Assembly: GCF_964204645.1 (NCBI RefSeq)
Contig: NC_134030.1
Location: forward strand, 14,040,447 to 14,104,446
Direction: 5' to 3'
Source: Tubulanus polymorphus
Taxonomy: Eukaryota; Nemertea; Palaeonemertea; Tubulaniformes; Tubulanidae
Length of the DNA stretch: 64,000 bases
Numbering within the stretch: the first letter of the stretch is position 1; every line of letters starts with the position of its first letter. Positions 48,601-57,900 of this stretch are shown one piece after another. A program made the position numbers and the translations under genes. Below the pieces are notes generated by a model. That model ran no database searches and had not been told where the DNA came from. It saw only the letters and a program-made list of their open reading frames with translations.

Positions 48601-49364
48601 TTTCGACCCGAAAACGTCGTTCAGCGTGAGAAAAGACGTTTACTCATCGAGTTTTCCCCGTATCGAAAAAATGAAAATGCCGATACGCAAAAGCGCTCAA
48701 ATCGACGGAAAAAGCACATTTCGACCCGAAAACGTCGTTCAGCGCGAGAAAAGACGTTTTCTCATCAGATCTTCTCCGTATCGAAAAAATGAAAATGTCG
48801 ACACGCAAAAGCGCTCCAATCGACTGGAAAATCACATTTCGACCCGTAAACGCCGTTTAGCGCTAGAAAAGACGTTTTCTCATCAAGTTCTCCCCGTATC
48901 GAAAAAATGAAATTGTCGATGCGCAAAAGCGCTCAAATCGACGGAAAAAGCACATTTCGACCCGAAAACGTCGTTCAGCGCGAAAAAAGACGTTTTCTCA
49001 TCAAGTTTTCCCCGTATCGAAAAATGAAAATGTCGATACGCAAAAGCACTCAAATCGACGGGAAAAGCACATTTCGATACATTTCGACCCGAAAACGTCG
49101 TTCAGCGCGAGAAAAGACGTTTTCTCATTGAGTTTTCCCCGTATCGAAAAAATGAAAATGTCGATGCGCAAAAGCGCTCAAATCGAGGGGAGAAGCATAT
49201 TTCGACCCAAAAACGTCGTTCAGCGCGAGAAAAGACGTTTTCTCATCAAGTTTGCCACGTATCGAAAAAATGAAAATTTCGAAGCGCAAAAGCGCTCAAA
49301 TCGACGGGAAAAGCACATTTCGACACATTTCGACCCAAAAACGTCGTTCAGCGCGAGAAAAGAC
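33664..49364. repeat. Satellite DNA array, 118/128-bp monomers, higher-order structure
   Basis: About 130 head-to-tail monomers. Each contains 'cgtcgttcagcgcgagaaaagacg', 'cccgtatcgaaaaaatgaaa', 'cgcaaaagcgctcaaatcgac' and 'acatttcgaccc'. The basic period is 118 bp (for example 33664, 33782, 33900); a variant has about 10 extra bases from a duplicated 'acatttcga'. Monomer subtypes (cgatacg, cgatgcg, cgaagcg, cgacacg; catcaag or catcaga) recur in fixed order: 39777-40990 is repeated almost exactly 1584 bp downstream (41361-42573), with further partial copies near 35295, 36632 and 46465. ORFs in all frames are by-products of a monomer with few stops. It looks like centromeric or heterochromatic satellite. 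Confidence 0.95.
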
Positions 49365-49973
49365 AATAATTCCTGGTAAAGCTGCAGCAGATTTTTTAGA
49401 TAGTTCCCATAAATATTTTGCTAATTTCTTTAAACCATCTTTAATTTTATCTTGTATAGAATCATTCGGGGGTTTATCCGGTTTATTGGGAGTAGGAGTA
49501 GATTTCAAAGAATTTGATATTGCTAAACCAATTGTTGTAAATAACATAGTTACAGCTGTTAGAATTGAAAGAATTGTTATTCCTTCTAATTTAAATAATA
49601 ACTTTATTCTATCTTTCAATGATATTTCAGAATTTGGTTTAATCAACAAATCTTTAAAAATAACTTTTGAAAATGCTAAAGGTCCAACGTCTTCATCATT
49701 TATGTTAAGTTTGGAATTTTCAATTATACGTTCTAATTTAGGTATTTTGTTTAAATTATCTAAATCTTTTTTTACTAAATCTGGGTCTAAATTTTCAGGA
49801 TTTAATTGTGATTCTGCATTTTTAATATAATCAGGCATATTTAAATTATTATTATATTCTGGCTCATTACCGTCATTAAAACTTGTTTCACTAAAATCAG
49901 GCGGTTGTTCTTCAGTTATGCCAGGTTCATCTAAAGGATCCATTCCAATTTCTTCTCCACCTTCTACATCCAT
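49296..49973 (-). pseudogene. Truncated viral membrane protein gene, fused into satellite
   Basis: The authentic part runs from ATG 49973 to about 49365 (about 203 residues). It has an acidic N-terminus (MDVEGGEEIGMDPLDEPG), a helical middle, one transmembrane segment (ILSILTAVTMLFTTIGLAI), a Pro/Lys-rich linker and the beginning of a second hydrophobic region (KKSAAALPGI). The remaining residues are satellite sequence read by chance. The architecture suggests a virion or membrane protein; I do not recognise the family firmly. A T-run/TAAATG start motif precedes it. Confidence 0.65.
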
Positions 49974-49989
49974 TTATATAATAAAAAAA
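49971..49989 (-). promoter_or_regulatory. Late-type start motif, truncated membrane gene
   Basis: On the minus strand: T7, 6-nt spacer ATTATA, then TAAATG, whose ATG is the start codon. Confidence 0.6.
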
Positions 49990-50156
49990 TTAAAATTTAA
50001 AATATAATATTCCTCCTATAACAATTCCTATACAAGTTAAAGCTAATTTAGTATTAAAATGGAATTTATTATCATTATCAGTTTTAATTATATCATGTTG
50101 AATATTATCAGTTTTAATATTTTCTGATGAATTATGATCCGGTTTAGAATCACTAT
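49990..50156 (-). pseudogene. Frameshifted C-terminal tail of the 384-aa ORF
   Basis: Immediately after the stop at 50157 another frame continues open for about 55 codons, ending at TAA 49990-49992. It is Asn/Asp-rich and ends in a hydrophobic segment (LALTCIGIVIGGILYF). This looks like the original membrane-anchored C-terminus, separated by a one-base shift near 50165. Alternatively it is an unrelated overlap. Confidence 0.4.
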
Positions 50157-51311
50157 TTAATTTAATATTCTTAGTTTAGTTTCTGTTGATTGAATATGTT
50201 TTTTATTTTTTTCACCTTCCATTAATTTTGGAGCAGTAATAATCTTTTTATTTATATCATTTAATCCAAATGAATTATTTATTGTTGCAGTTTTAATTAG
50301 ATTATTGTAACCAATGATGTTTCCCATCTTTAATACTAAATCATTAGAAATAATTAATAGATTAGGGCCTATACAATAATTTAATCTAATATGTGATTTA
50401 TCTAAATAATTTTGATATCTTACAATGTTTTCTGGAATCGATCTATTTTTATCATCATGAATAGAATCTTCAAATAATACTTTGAATTGTTTCTGTGCAT
50501 CGAATGAAGTGTTATCATTTCCAATTATTGGGGATCTTGTTTCAACTTGTGCACCTAGAATACATATCAAATAAGTTCTAATTGATTGATTTATTCTTTG
50601 TATTCCAGCTTTAGTAAAACCTTCACCATTTTCTAAAATGAAATTAACCCAACCATTATGGTTTTGTTGTTGTATATTATTATAACATTTTGGTAATTCA
50701 TTCCAATTTAGTGTTCTTATATCTGAATTTGTCATTATTTTTCCAAATTCTTTAGTATATAATATTCCGAATCCACCCATTGTTCCAATTTTTGCTCTAA
50801 AATCTTTATTTGAATTAATATTAAATTCATTACATATTTTATAAAACTTAGAAAAATTAATATTATTATTTAGTTCTTTAAAATATTTTGAACCTGGTAA
50901 AGGACATTCTAATTCATCTAATATTAATTTTATTTGAAAATATGTATGAAATCTAAAAAGTGATAACATCAATGGTAAACTTGGTTTGTTTAAATGATCA
51001 TTCCAACTAATTCCGCATCCTGTTCTTGCGCAATAAACAGCAAAATTTAATTGGTTCTGCCAATACTTCATATTAGATTTTAATAACCATTGTTTTGCCT
51101 CATTTAAATTTTTGAAATTAATTGTATACACATGAAATATATTTTCCATCTTTACATGAAAATTATTACTTTCAGTAACATAAATATATAAATCAATTAA
51201 TGAATTTAAAACTTCATTTCTATATGTAATATCTTTATTAAAATCTATTGCTGGAATATTATATTTAATTGATTTATTATATTGGAAAGCTTTTGGAAAA
51301 CTATCTACCAT
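50157..51311 (-). CDS. Conserved virus-like protein of unknown function, 384 aa
   Basis: A long intact frame from ATG 51311, beginning MVDSFPKAFQYNKSIKYN. Notable segments are 'FAVYCARTGCGISWNDHL' near residue 92, 'SLFRFHTYFQIKLILDEL', and 'GFTKAGIQRINQSIRTYL' near 230 followed by 'FDAQKQFKVLFEDSI'. I associate this protein type with polymerase-encoding virus-like elements of aquatic invertebrates but cannot name its role; a structural or assembly protein is a guess. A T-run, 6-nt spacer and TAAATG motif lies at its start. Confidence 0.7.
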   Translation of the reverse strand: MVDSFPKAFQYNKSIKYNIPAIDFNKDITYRNEVLNSLIDLYIYVTESNNFHVKMENIFHVYTINFKNLNEAKQWLLKSNMKYWQNQLNFAVYCARTGCGISWNDHLNKPSLPLMLSLFRFHTYFQIKLILDELECPLPGSKYFKELNNNINFSKFYKICNEFNINSNKDFRAKIGTMGGFGILYTKEFGKIMTNSDIRTLNWNELPKCYNNIQQQNHNGWVNFILENGEGFTKAGIQRINQSIRTYLICILGAQVETRSPIIGNDNTSFDAQKQFKVLFEDSIHDDKNRSIPENIVRYQNYLDKSHIRLNYCIGPNLLIISNDLVLKMGNIIGYNNLIKTATINNSFGLNDINKKIITAPKLMEGEKNKKHIQSTETKLRILN

Positions 51312-51327
51312 TTATATAACAAAAAAA
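51309..51327 (-). promoter_or_regulatory. Late-type start motif, 384-aa ORF
   Basis: T7, spacer GTTATA (6 nt), TAAATG at the start codon. Confidence 0.6.
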
Positions 51328-51762
51328 TTAATAATTTATTAATTCTTTTAATAATTTATCTTGTTCTTCAACTGTTATATGACCATTTAAACTTATTAGT
51401 GTATCTAATGTATTCTTTAATTTATTAATTTCTTTTATATTAGTTTTAATTTTTTCTTTATTACTTTTTATATTCAATTTTGAACTTATACCAGTTAAAA
51501 CACTTGAACTTAATCCTAATACACCAATTGATATAGCTAAAGGTGTTAATGGTGAGAATATTGCAAGAAATGTTATTACAGAACTAATTGTAACTGAACC
51601 ACTAATAATAAGATAATATATAATTTTACTTTTTAAATATTTTTTCTTTTTAACTTTTAAATCATTTTCAAATTCTAATATTTGTTTTTCTAAATATATT
51701 TTTAATTTAGTTTTATTTATATCATGAGGAATAATATCAATACTATCAACTTTATCTTCCAT
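51328..51762 (-). CDS. Two-helix membrane protein, 144 aa
   Basis: The N-terminal half is a charged, coiled-coil-like helix (LEKQILEFENDLKVKKKKYL). Two adjacent transmembrane segments follow (IIYYLIISGSVTISSVITFL and FSPLTPLAISIGVLGLSSSV), then a second charged helical region. It is the third minus-strand gene from the satellite junction, 17 bp upstream of the 384-aa ORF start. The family is not recognised; a virion membrane or holin-like role is possible. Confidence 0.65.
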   Translation of the reverse strand: MEDKVDSIDIIPHDINKTKLKIYLEKQILEFENDLKVKKKKYLKSKIIYYLIISGSVTISSVITFLAIFSPLTPLAISIGVLGLSSSVLTGISSKLNIKSNKEKIKTNIKEINKLKNTLDTLISLNGHITVEEQDKLLKELINY

Positions 51763-51778
51763 TTTTTTAGAAAAAAAA
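51760..51778 (-). promoter_or_regulatory. Late-type start motif (variant), 144-aa ORF
   Basis: T8, then CTAAAAAAATG. It keeps the same geometry, but TAAATG has become AAAATG. Confidence 0.45.
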
Positions 51779-51784
51779 TTACTA

Positions 51785-52203
51785 ATTAGTAAAGTTATAT
51801 GCTACAAATATAACAATAAATGTTCCGCCTAAAATCCAAATTATTTCATATTTCTGCTGTTCCTTACTTGGGGTATAATAATCTGATATTGTAGGTTTAT
51901 GTAGATGTAATTTTTCTTTATTGGTTACCGCGTTATATAAACTCATTGCATCATCGACTGATTGAAAATCTCTATGTGAAATCTTCTGATCATATAATTC
52001 CTTGTTATGTAATCCATATAGTTTTGTCTCTTTTCTCTATATTCTTCCGCTGCTTTATTGTATTTCTCTAAAGCTATGTTATGTCTTTTTTGTTCTTCTA
52101 ATGAACTATTTTTATCTATATGCCTAAATAAATAACTACCGCCAGTAAATGCTAAAGCGTTAGCAATTGCCGATCCTATAATAGTTATAACTGCAGAAGC
52201 CAT
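51785..52203 (-). pseudogene. Small conserved membrane protein gene with a frameshift
   Basis: From ATG 52203 the frame encodes MASAVITIIGSAIANALAFT, then GGSYLF and a charged helix with 'RHNIALEKYNKAAEEYREKR', and stops at 51943. A second frame carries on from near 52010 with 'QSVDDAM', 'ISDYYTPSKEQQKYEI' and a C-terminal transmembrane segment (IIWILGGTFIVIFVAYNF), ending near 51785. Together they form one protein of about 138 residues, interrupted by a 1-2 base indel near 52005-52015. An N-terminal hydrophobic segment, central coiled coil and C-terminal anchor match a recurrent family in such elements. Its start has the T-run/TAAATG motif. Confidence 0.7.
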
Positions 52204-52219
52204 TTATTTAGCAAAAAAA
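52201..52219 (-). promoter_or_regulatory. Late-type start motif, frameshifted membrane gene
   Basis: T7, spacer GCTAAA (6 nt), TAAATG at the start codon. Confidence 0.6.
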
Positions 52220-52227
52220 TTATGCAT

Positions 52228-52449
52228 TTATATGGGAGGAATATATTTTTGTTTTTCCAAATAATCAATAGTTAAATTAGATAAAGTAACTGCTAATGTT
52301 AATTTTAAAATATAATTTATATCAAATCTATCAACATTAACACTTCCCATTTTAAATACTTTTTTTAATACCATTGAATAACCACCAGTTCCAACTGATA
52401 GTAATGCTCCATTATATATTCCAGTTATTATCCACTTATTATCACTCAT
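52228..52449 (-). CDS. Small membrane protein, 73 aa
   Basis: MSDNKWIITGIYNGALLSVG opens a short protein with an N-terminal hydrophobic segment ('GALLSVGTGGYSMVL') and a second, weaker one ('ILKLTLAVTLSNLTIDYL'), ending KQKYIPPI. It sits next to the preceding membrane protein gene, separated by 24 bp, with its own T7-GATAAA-TAAATG start. It appears intact. The function is unknown. Confidence 0.65.
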   Translation of the reverse strand: MSDNKWIITGIYNGALLSVGTGGYSMVLKKVFKMGSVNVDRFDINYILKLTLAVTLSNLTIDYLEKQKYIPPI

Positions 52450-52465
52450 TTATTTATCAAAAAAA
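52447..52465 (-). promoter_or_regulatory. Late-type start motif, 73-aa ORF
   Basis: T7, spacer GATAAA (6 nt), TAAATG. It overlaps the end of the upstream 113-aa ORF, so purifying selection on this motif may be separable from coding constraint. Confidence 0.6.
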
Positions 52466-52791
52466 TTACTATCATCAAAATATTTAGTTATCTTAGTGAT
52501 GATTAATTCAACATTTATTTCATTACTACTTTTATGATTATCATATATTTTGGATAATATGTTTTTAATATCATCGATAATTCCACCTTTATTTAATTCA
52601 TAATATTCTAAAGACGTTTTGATTAAATCAATTACTTTTTCTATATTATAATTTTCTTTATTAATCATTGATGCATTGTTAAATGATTTACTTTTTATAT
52701 CAGTAATTACATCATTTAGTTTAATTCTCATTTCTTTACCATGTTTAAAATCAAACTCAAAACATATACTCGGTCCAACAGTTATATTCAT
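52450..52791 (-). CDS. Unrecognised 113-aa protein
   Basis: An intact Asn/Lys/Ile-rich frame starting MNITVGPSICFEFDF, predicted mostly helical after residue 20, with no transmembrane segment or motif I recognise. Its stop codon touches the start codon of the next gene (52449), so the two are directly abutted. The start is preceded by T7, a 7-nt spacer and TAAATG. Confidence 0.55.
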   Translation of the reverse strand: MNITVGPSICFEFDFKHGKEMRIKLNDVITDIKSKSFNNASMINKENYNIEKVIDLIKTSLEYYELNKGGIIDDIKNILSKIYDNHKSSNEINVELIITKITKYFDDSNFFDK

Positions 52792-52808
52792 TTATATAGT
52801 GAAAAAAA
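52789..52808 (-). promoter_or_regulatory. Late-type start motif, 113-aa ORF
   Basis: T7, spacer CACTATA (7 nt), TAAATG at the start codon. Confidence 0.55.
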
Positions 52809-53567
52809 TTACTCTCTACATCTTATAACTAATTCATAAATTACAGGGAAATTATTTAAATCAATTAAGTATCCATTATGATTTCTAATTTCTAACCTAA
52901 AATTATTAAAACGAGGAATGCATGGTTTGAAATCACATTCTGTTAAATTATAATTTATTTGCGTTCCAAATTCTTTAACATTCTTCAATGGTAAAATGTT
53001 TAATAAACCAGAATTACAAGTTATATCTTTAGTTGCTTCGAATGTTTTTGTAGGATTGATTAAATTGCAATAAATATAAAAATGCGTGTAAGGTATTAAG
53101 TTTGGTGTAGCATCAACATTTGAATAAAGTTTATCTGGTGTAATTCCTAATAGTTTAGCAATAGGTTTTTTAACTAAAAATTGATATTTTTCTTGATTAG
53201 TTAACCTTATCTTAATTTTATCAGAACTATCACTTTTTAAAAATCTAATACTAAACCCGGAATTAGTACCTAATTTGTGCCAGGCTTTTCTATTAATTTC
53301 TTGAGATAATGTATCTAAATTATATAACCCTGGTTTTAGAAATAGAGGATACCATTTATTTTTATTTTTGTTAATAACTGCAAAACCACTATGATCAATA
53401 GTTTTATCCGTTATATTATAAAAAGAATTACATAAACTCAAATTAACTAATTTTAAATCAACACAATTCTTAAATTATCTATCTAATTGTACTTGTAAAT
53501 TATGTGATTTATAATTTGTAAGTCTTCTTGAATCAACAAATATTCTGTATTCTTTTAATTCTACCAT
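52809..53567 (-). pseudogene. Penton-like/virion protein candidate with an in-frame stop
   Basis: The natural start is ATG 53567 (MVELKEYRIFVDSRRLTNYK), followed after 30 codons by an in-frame TAA (53475-53477). The same frame then continues unbroken for about 220 codons to 52809, including 'YPLFLKPGLYNLDTLSQEIN' and 'FRLEIRNHNGYLIDLNNFPV', ending 'VIYELVIRCRE'. The mixed beta pattern and these motifs resemble small beta-sandwich virion proteins (penton-like) of Polinton-type elements; this is a family-level impression. A TTG at 53441 could begin a shortened product, but loss of the start region by mutation is simpler. Confidence 0.6.
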
Positions 53568-53586
53568 TATTTATAACATAAAAAAA
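53565..53586 (-). promoter_or_regulatory. Late-type start motif, penton-like gene
   Basis: T7, spacer ATGTTA (6 nt), TAAATAATG. The motif is present at ATG 53567 but not at the TTG at 53441, supporting the upstream start. Confidence 0.55.
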
Positions 53587-53635
53587 TTACCGCTCATCAC
53601 TAAAAATTAATTTTAATAAAATTGTTCCTTAATAA

Positions 53636-54948
53636 ATGGATGAGAAGATAGCATGTGAAATTTGTGGTGAACTTCTAAGAAAAAGTAATATGGCTCGACA
53701 TATGAAAAAACATGATGAAAATTATAAACCCCCTAAACAAAACTGTCCAAAATGTAATAAATTATTCTCAAGAAATTATGTTAAAAAACATTCAGAGAAG
53801 TGTAAAATTAATGGTGCAACGGCTAATGTTGATAGTAATGAAAGTAATAGTAATTCTGTTGAAGTTGAACCTGAAATTATTTGGAAAAGACCTTTCTTAT
53901 TCTATGATAAGGATGATATAAAAGATCATTTCTGCGAGCCTTGTCGAATAAAATATAGCCCTGAAAATATAGAAGATTGGGAGAATCATCAATTTCGTAA
54001 AGCACATATAGATAAAATTTCTAATAAATTTGAAACTGAATTCAATGAAAGAAAAAATAATTTATTAGAAAAAATAAAATATGAGAAAACGTTACCAGAT
54101 AATTAAGAAACAGTTGAAAAGTTAGAAAAACAATATAATGAATTAACAAGAAAAACATATTATTGTAAATATTGTAAATTGATTATTACAACAAGTAATT
54201 CAAATCTACATAATAGAACAATAAAACATAAAGAAAACGTAAGAAAAAACCAAGAGCTTAATGAAAATCTATTACCAAGAAATTATAAACAAAAATGCCC
54301 ACAATGTAATTACGCGACCTTAAGACAAGAAGGTACTGTGTTATTTTGTGTTGATTGTGGATGGCAAAAGAATTTATGGGGTGAAGAAAAAACTAGAAAT
54401 TTTCTCAAAATTAATCCAAAATTAAATTATCTAGATGAAATTTTTAAAATATTTTCTATAGAAGATCATACACCAGAATATATGCAATGGCTTGAAAAAA
54501 TGAAAATAATAGAAAATAAAAATGGTGAAATAACTAAAAAAGATATTATAAAAACAATTATTCCGTCAACATTTAACACAAAACAAAAGAAAATGTATTT
54601 ATATTTATTATTTAACGATTATTATGAAAAACCTAAATTAACAGAAGAAGATATGGAAAATATAAAAAAAATATTTAAACAAATATTAATGTATCATTTG
54701 GAAAATAGAATAACAGATTCATTAAATTATGAATTCTTTTTAATTTAAACATCGATATTATAATTCCATTTGATGAATTAACGAACAAAAAGAAACAAAG
54801 AGAGCGAGATGAAATGTGGAATAATATAACACGTAATTTAAATGAGAAAAATGAAATGGAAGAACCTAAACAAATTATACAAGAACAATTAAATGAAAAA
54901 GAAGAAACCAATAGTGATTTCGAGTTTGATGATATTGATACATTTTAA
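53636..54948 (+). pseudogene. Zinc-finger/zinc-ribbon protein resembling late transcription factor VLTF3
   Basis: The only plus-strand gene of the element. From ATG 53636 it has two N-terminal zinc fingers (CEICGELLRKSNMARHMKKH and CPKCNKLFSRNYVKKHSEKC), then an in-frame TAA at 54104-54106. In the same frame follow another CxxC finger (YYCKYCKLII) and a zinc ribbon (CPQCNYATLRQ...CVDCGW), then a helical domain with 'EYMQWLEKM'. A one-base shift in a T-run near 54735-54748 moves the C-terminus (IDIIIPFDELTNKKKQRERD, then an acidic tail) to another frame ending at TAA 54946-54948. A zinc ribbon, a helical domain and a '..RDEMW..I...L' C-terminal motif in that order resemble VLTF3 of poxviruses and giant viruses. 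Its stop overlaps the stop of the convergent polymerase gene. Confidence 0.55.
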
Positions 54949-57900
54949 TAACCATAAGGTAATGTTTTTATACCATCATCTGAAATATGTCTTTTATCAT
55001 CAAATGGATTTAAACTAGTTTTTTCAACTTCATTAATGTACATCTCGTGATCTTCTGATCTTAAACAATTCATTTTATTTTTCATTACAATTGAGTTATA
55101 TAAACACTTTATATAATCTTGAAATTCTATATGTTTATCAACATTCTTCAAATTCTTCATTATATTTTATAGCAAAATCTTTAGGATTATTCACATGTAT
55201 TCTATAACATTGCGATGATTTCATAACATCTATGATTTTGAATGTTTTATGTGAATAAACTTCTTCACAGAATTTCTTTATTCTTTCTAATAATTTCAAA
55301 TCTTGATTGCATAAATACCAGCAATATTGAGTGCGATTAACATAATTATACACACCTGCTGAACCATCTCCCATGAAAAATCCTTTGATAAAATATTCTT
55401 TTTCTTCTAATGTTTCGGGTTCTATATTATAAATATTATCAATAATTTCATCAAATGACATATGATTCATTCTTTGGAAAAATCTTTTATGTAATAATTC
55501 ATCTCCAATTTTTATATCAGTTGGTTTTATTTCATCACCATTTCGTTTAATTAAATTATGATCTTCTGTAACATCTACAAACCCTAATTTAGTTCTAACT
55601 CTATAGATTTTCTTATTTGTTTTATGCCTAATAATATTCTTTAATTTTTTCCATCCATTTCTTGTTCAAACATCCATTAATCCATTTATTTGTATTAATT
55701 CTTTTTCACCATATGAAATATAACATTCATTTTGTTTTGGAATTATTTCTGAAATTCTTCTTATCAATATTTTATCATTACATTTTAATAATATTGGGGT
55801 GTCAGCTGTTACAGAATCAAAATATAATATTTCAATATGCTTTTCCCCAAAAAGTGGTTGTAAAACATTATAATAAAAATCATACATTAATAATTTTGAT
55901 ACTTCTAAAACAGTTGAACCAATGAATATAGGTTTATTAAATTTCATTGACGTTCTTTTTAATTTTCCCGCGGTTAAATAATCTTCAAATCTTTTATTTC
56001 CTAAATGTCTAGGACTTGATTGTAAATGTCTTAATCTTTCAGAATTATTTACTAATTCAATATCATTTCTATTTCTAATATTTTCACATGTTTTTCCATA
56101 AAAACTATTGTTCATTAATTTGAAGAAATCTTTTTCAAAATCTGTTTTTGATATGGTTCTCTGTTGAGTATTGAAATCTATATATTTTTCTAACCACTTC
56201 GATTGATTAAATTCAATATATCTATGTACTTTCTTTAATTTCATTCCTTGTTTTACATAAAATTTTACCATTCTATAATGAACGATATAAGTGTATTTAT
56301 TATTTTGACTAAGTATTAATTTTTCTGTAAAAACATGATCTTTCGGTTTTATTTTCTTCTGGTATTCACTTAAATAACTATCATCTACAGTTAAATGTTC
56401 TGGGCAATAAGGAAAGTTTCTTGTTTTAAACTTTATATTTTCAGGATATTCTAAATCAACTACAAAGAAATAACCAATTGGTGCTTCATCTTCTAAACTC
56501 ATAATTGCGCTTTCCCAATTAGTTTTATCATCATTTTCAACTTCTGTTAATATAAAATTTTTATATGGTTGAGGTTGCATCATTGCCCAACCATATAAAC
56601 TTTTGGCGTCAATATATAATAATTTATATTCATCATTTGCTTTAAAATACCTCCCATAACACCACTAATTCCACCTCTAATTTATTTTTCAAATAATAAA
56701 ACCATATCTGGTTCTTTTAATAAATCTAATTCTACATTTGTATATTTTAAACCACATTGCCAGGTTAAACCAGGACTAGAGTAGCAATAACAAGGATCAA
56801 CATTAAAATGATTCAAATTAACTTCTCTAAATTTTTCAAATATGTCAGCCAATTTCATAACATCTGATTTTTAAATATAATTCAACTAATTCACCATGAT
56901 TTTTCATCTTAAAATGGTTCCAAATATTTAATGTTCTATTAAACACTTCGTCTTTCACATACTCCTCTTTTAATTGATCATAAAATTGATCTTTTAATAA
57001 TTCTGTTACATTAAAATCATTGTGTGTTTTATAAAATGAATAAGGAATTGCGCCTTTATATCTCAATAATTTAGAATCTTGGTCATTTGGATAATAATAT
57101 CGAGTTATAACGAAATCATTATCAACTAAACTTTTTGATAAATTATCTAATGAACTTGCTAGAAATCTATAAGAGTCTAAAAATCTAATGCAACCAAATT
57201 GAAATGAAATATAATTTTCAGATGTTTAAGCTAATAGTTTAAAATCATATTTTCTTACATTTACACCATTCATAGCATTATATTCTTCTATTTCTTGATT
57301 AATTGAACCCAATTTTCCTGATAATTGTTTTATAAATAGATGGGTATCATAGCCTGATAAATTATGAAATAAAATTGGTACGAAATTAACTTTCTTAGCT
57401 TGTAAATTGCAATCTTCATGAGCAGCTCCACGATATTTTGAATTTAAATGATTATGATCTCTAACTTTTTTATCAAATGAATAAAAATGTTTTTCACAAT
57501 AACAACAATGAGTTGCATAATTAAAATCAATTTCATCTTCTTTTGTCATAACTATTCTTTTATTTTTGTTTAATAATTTTGCAAAATCACTTTCTAATTC
57601 AATCATTTTGTTACAAAAATCATCAACTACATCTTCACCTCTAAAAGAAATATATTGACTTTCATATAATTCAGGATAATTTGATTTCATATAAATTCCA
57701 TAAGCTGCAGCTCTTTGATGAACTTTTTTAATTGTATTTATAATTGGTGGATCCTGTGTTGTGTCTTCATTTAATTCATTTCCTTTATCCATTGATTTTA
57801 ATAATTGCTTTTTGTTATATATTTCTTTTCTATCTTGATCAGTTAATTCTTTATTCAACGATTCAAAATCCCCATAAATTACAAATGGAACAATATTCTT

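Noticed and set aside
33664-49364. Dozens of ORFs of 60-190 codons in both strands across this region (for example 39040-39534 and 44528-45013)
   Set aside because: They repeat with the 118/128-bp satellite period, run through different frames of the same monomer and exist on both strands. This is a monomer with few stop codons, not genes.
33664-49364. CRISPR-like regular spacing
   Set aside because: The whole unit is repeated with no unique spacers and no cas genes. The host is eukaryotic.
53439-53441. TTG start for the penton-like ORF
   Set aside because: An ATG with the conserved T-run motif lies 42 codons upstream in the same frame, interrupted only by one TAA. TTG starts are not expected in eukaryotic or viral late genes.
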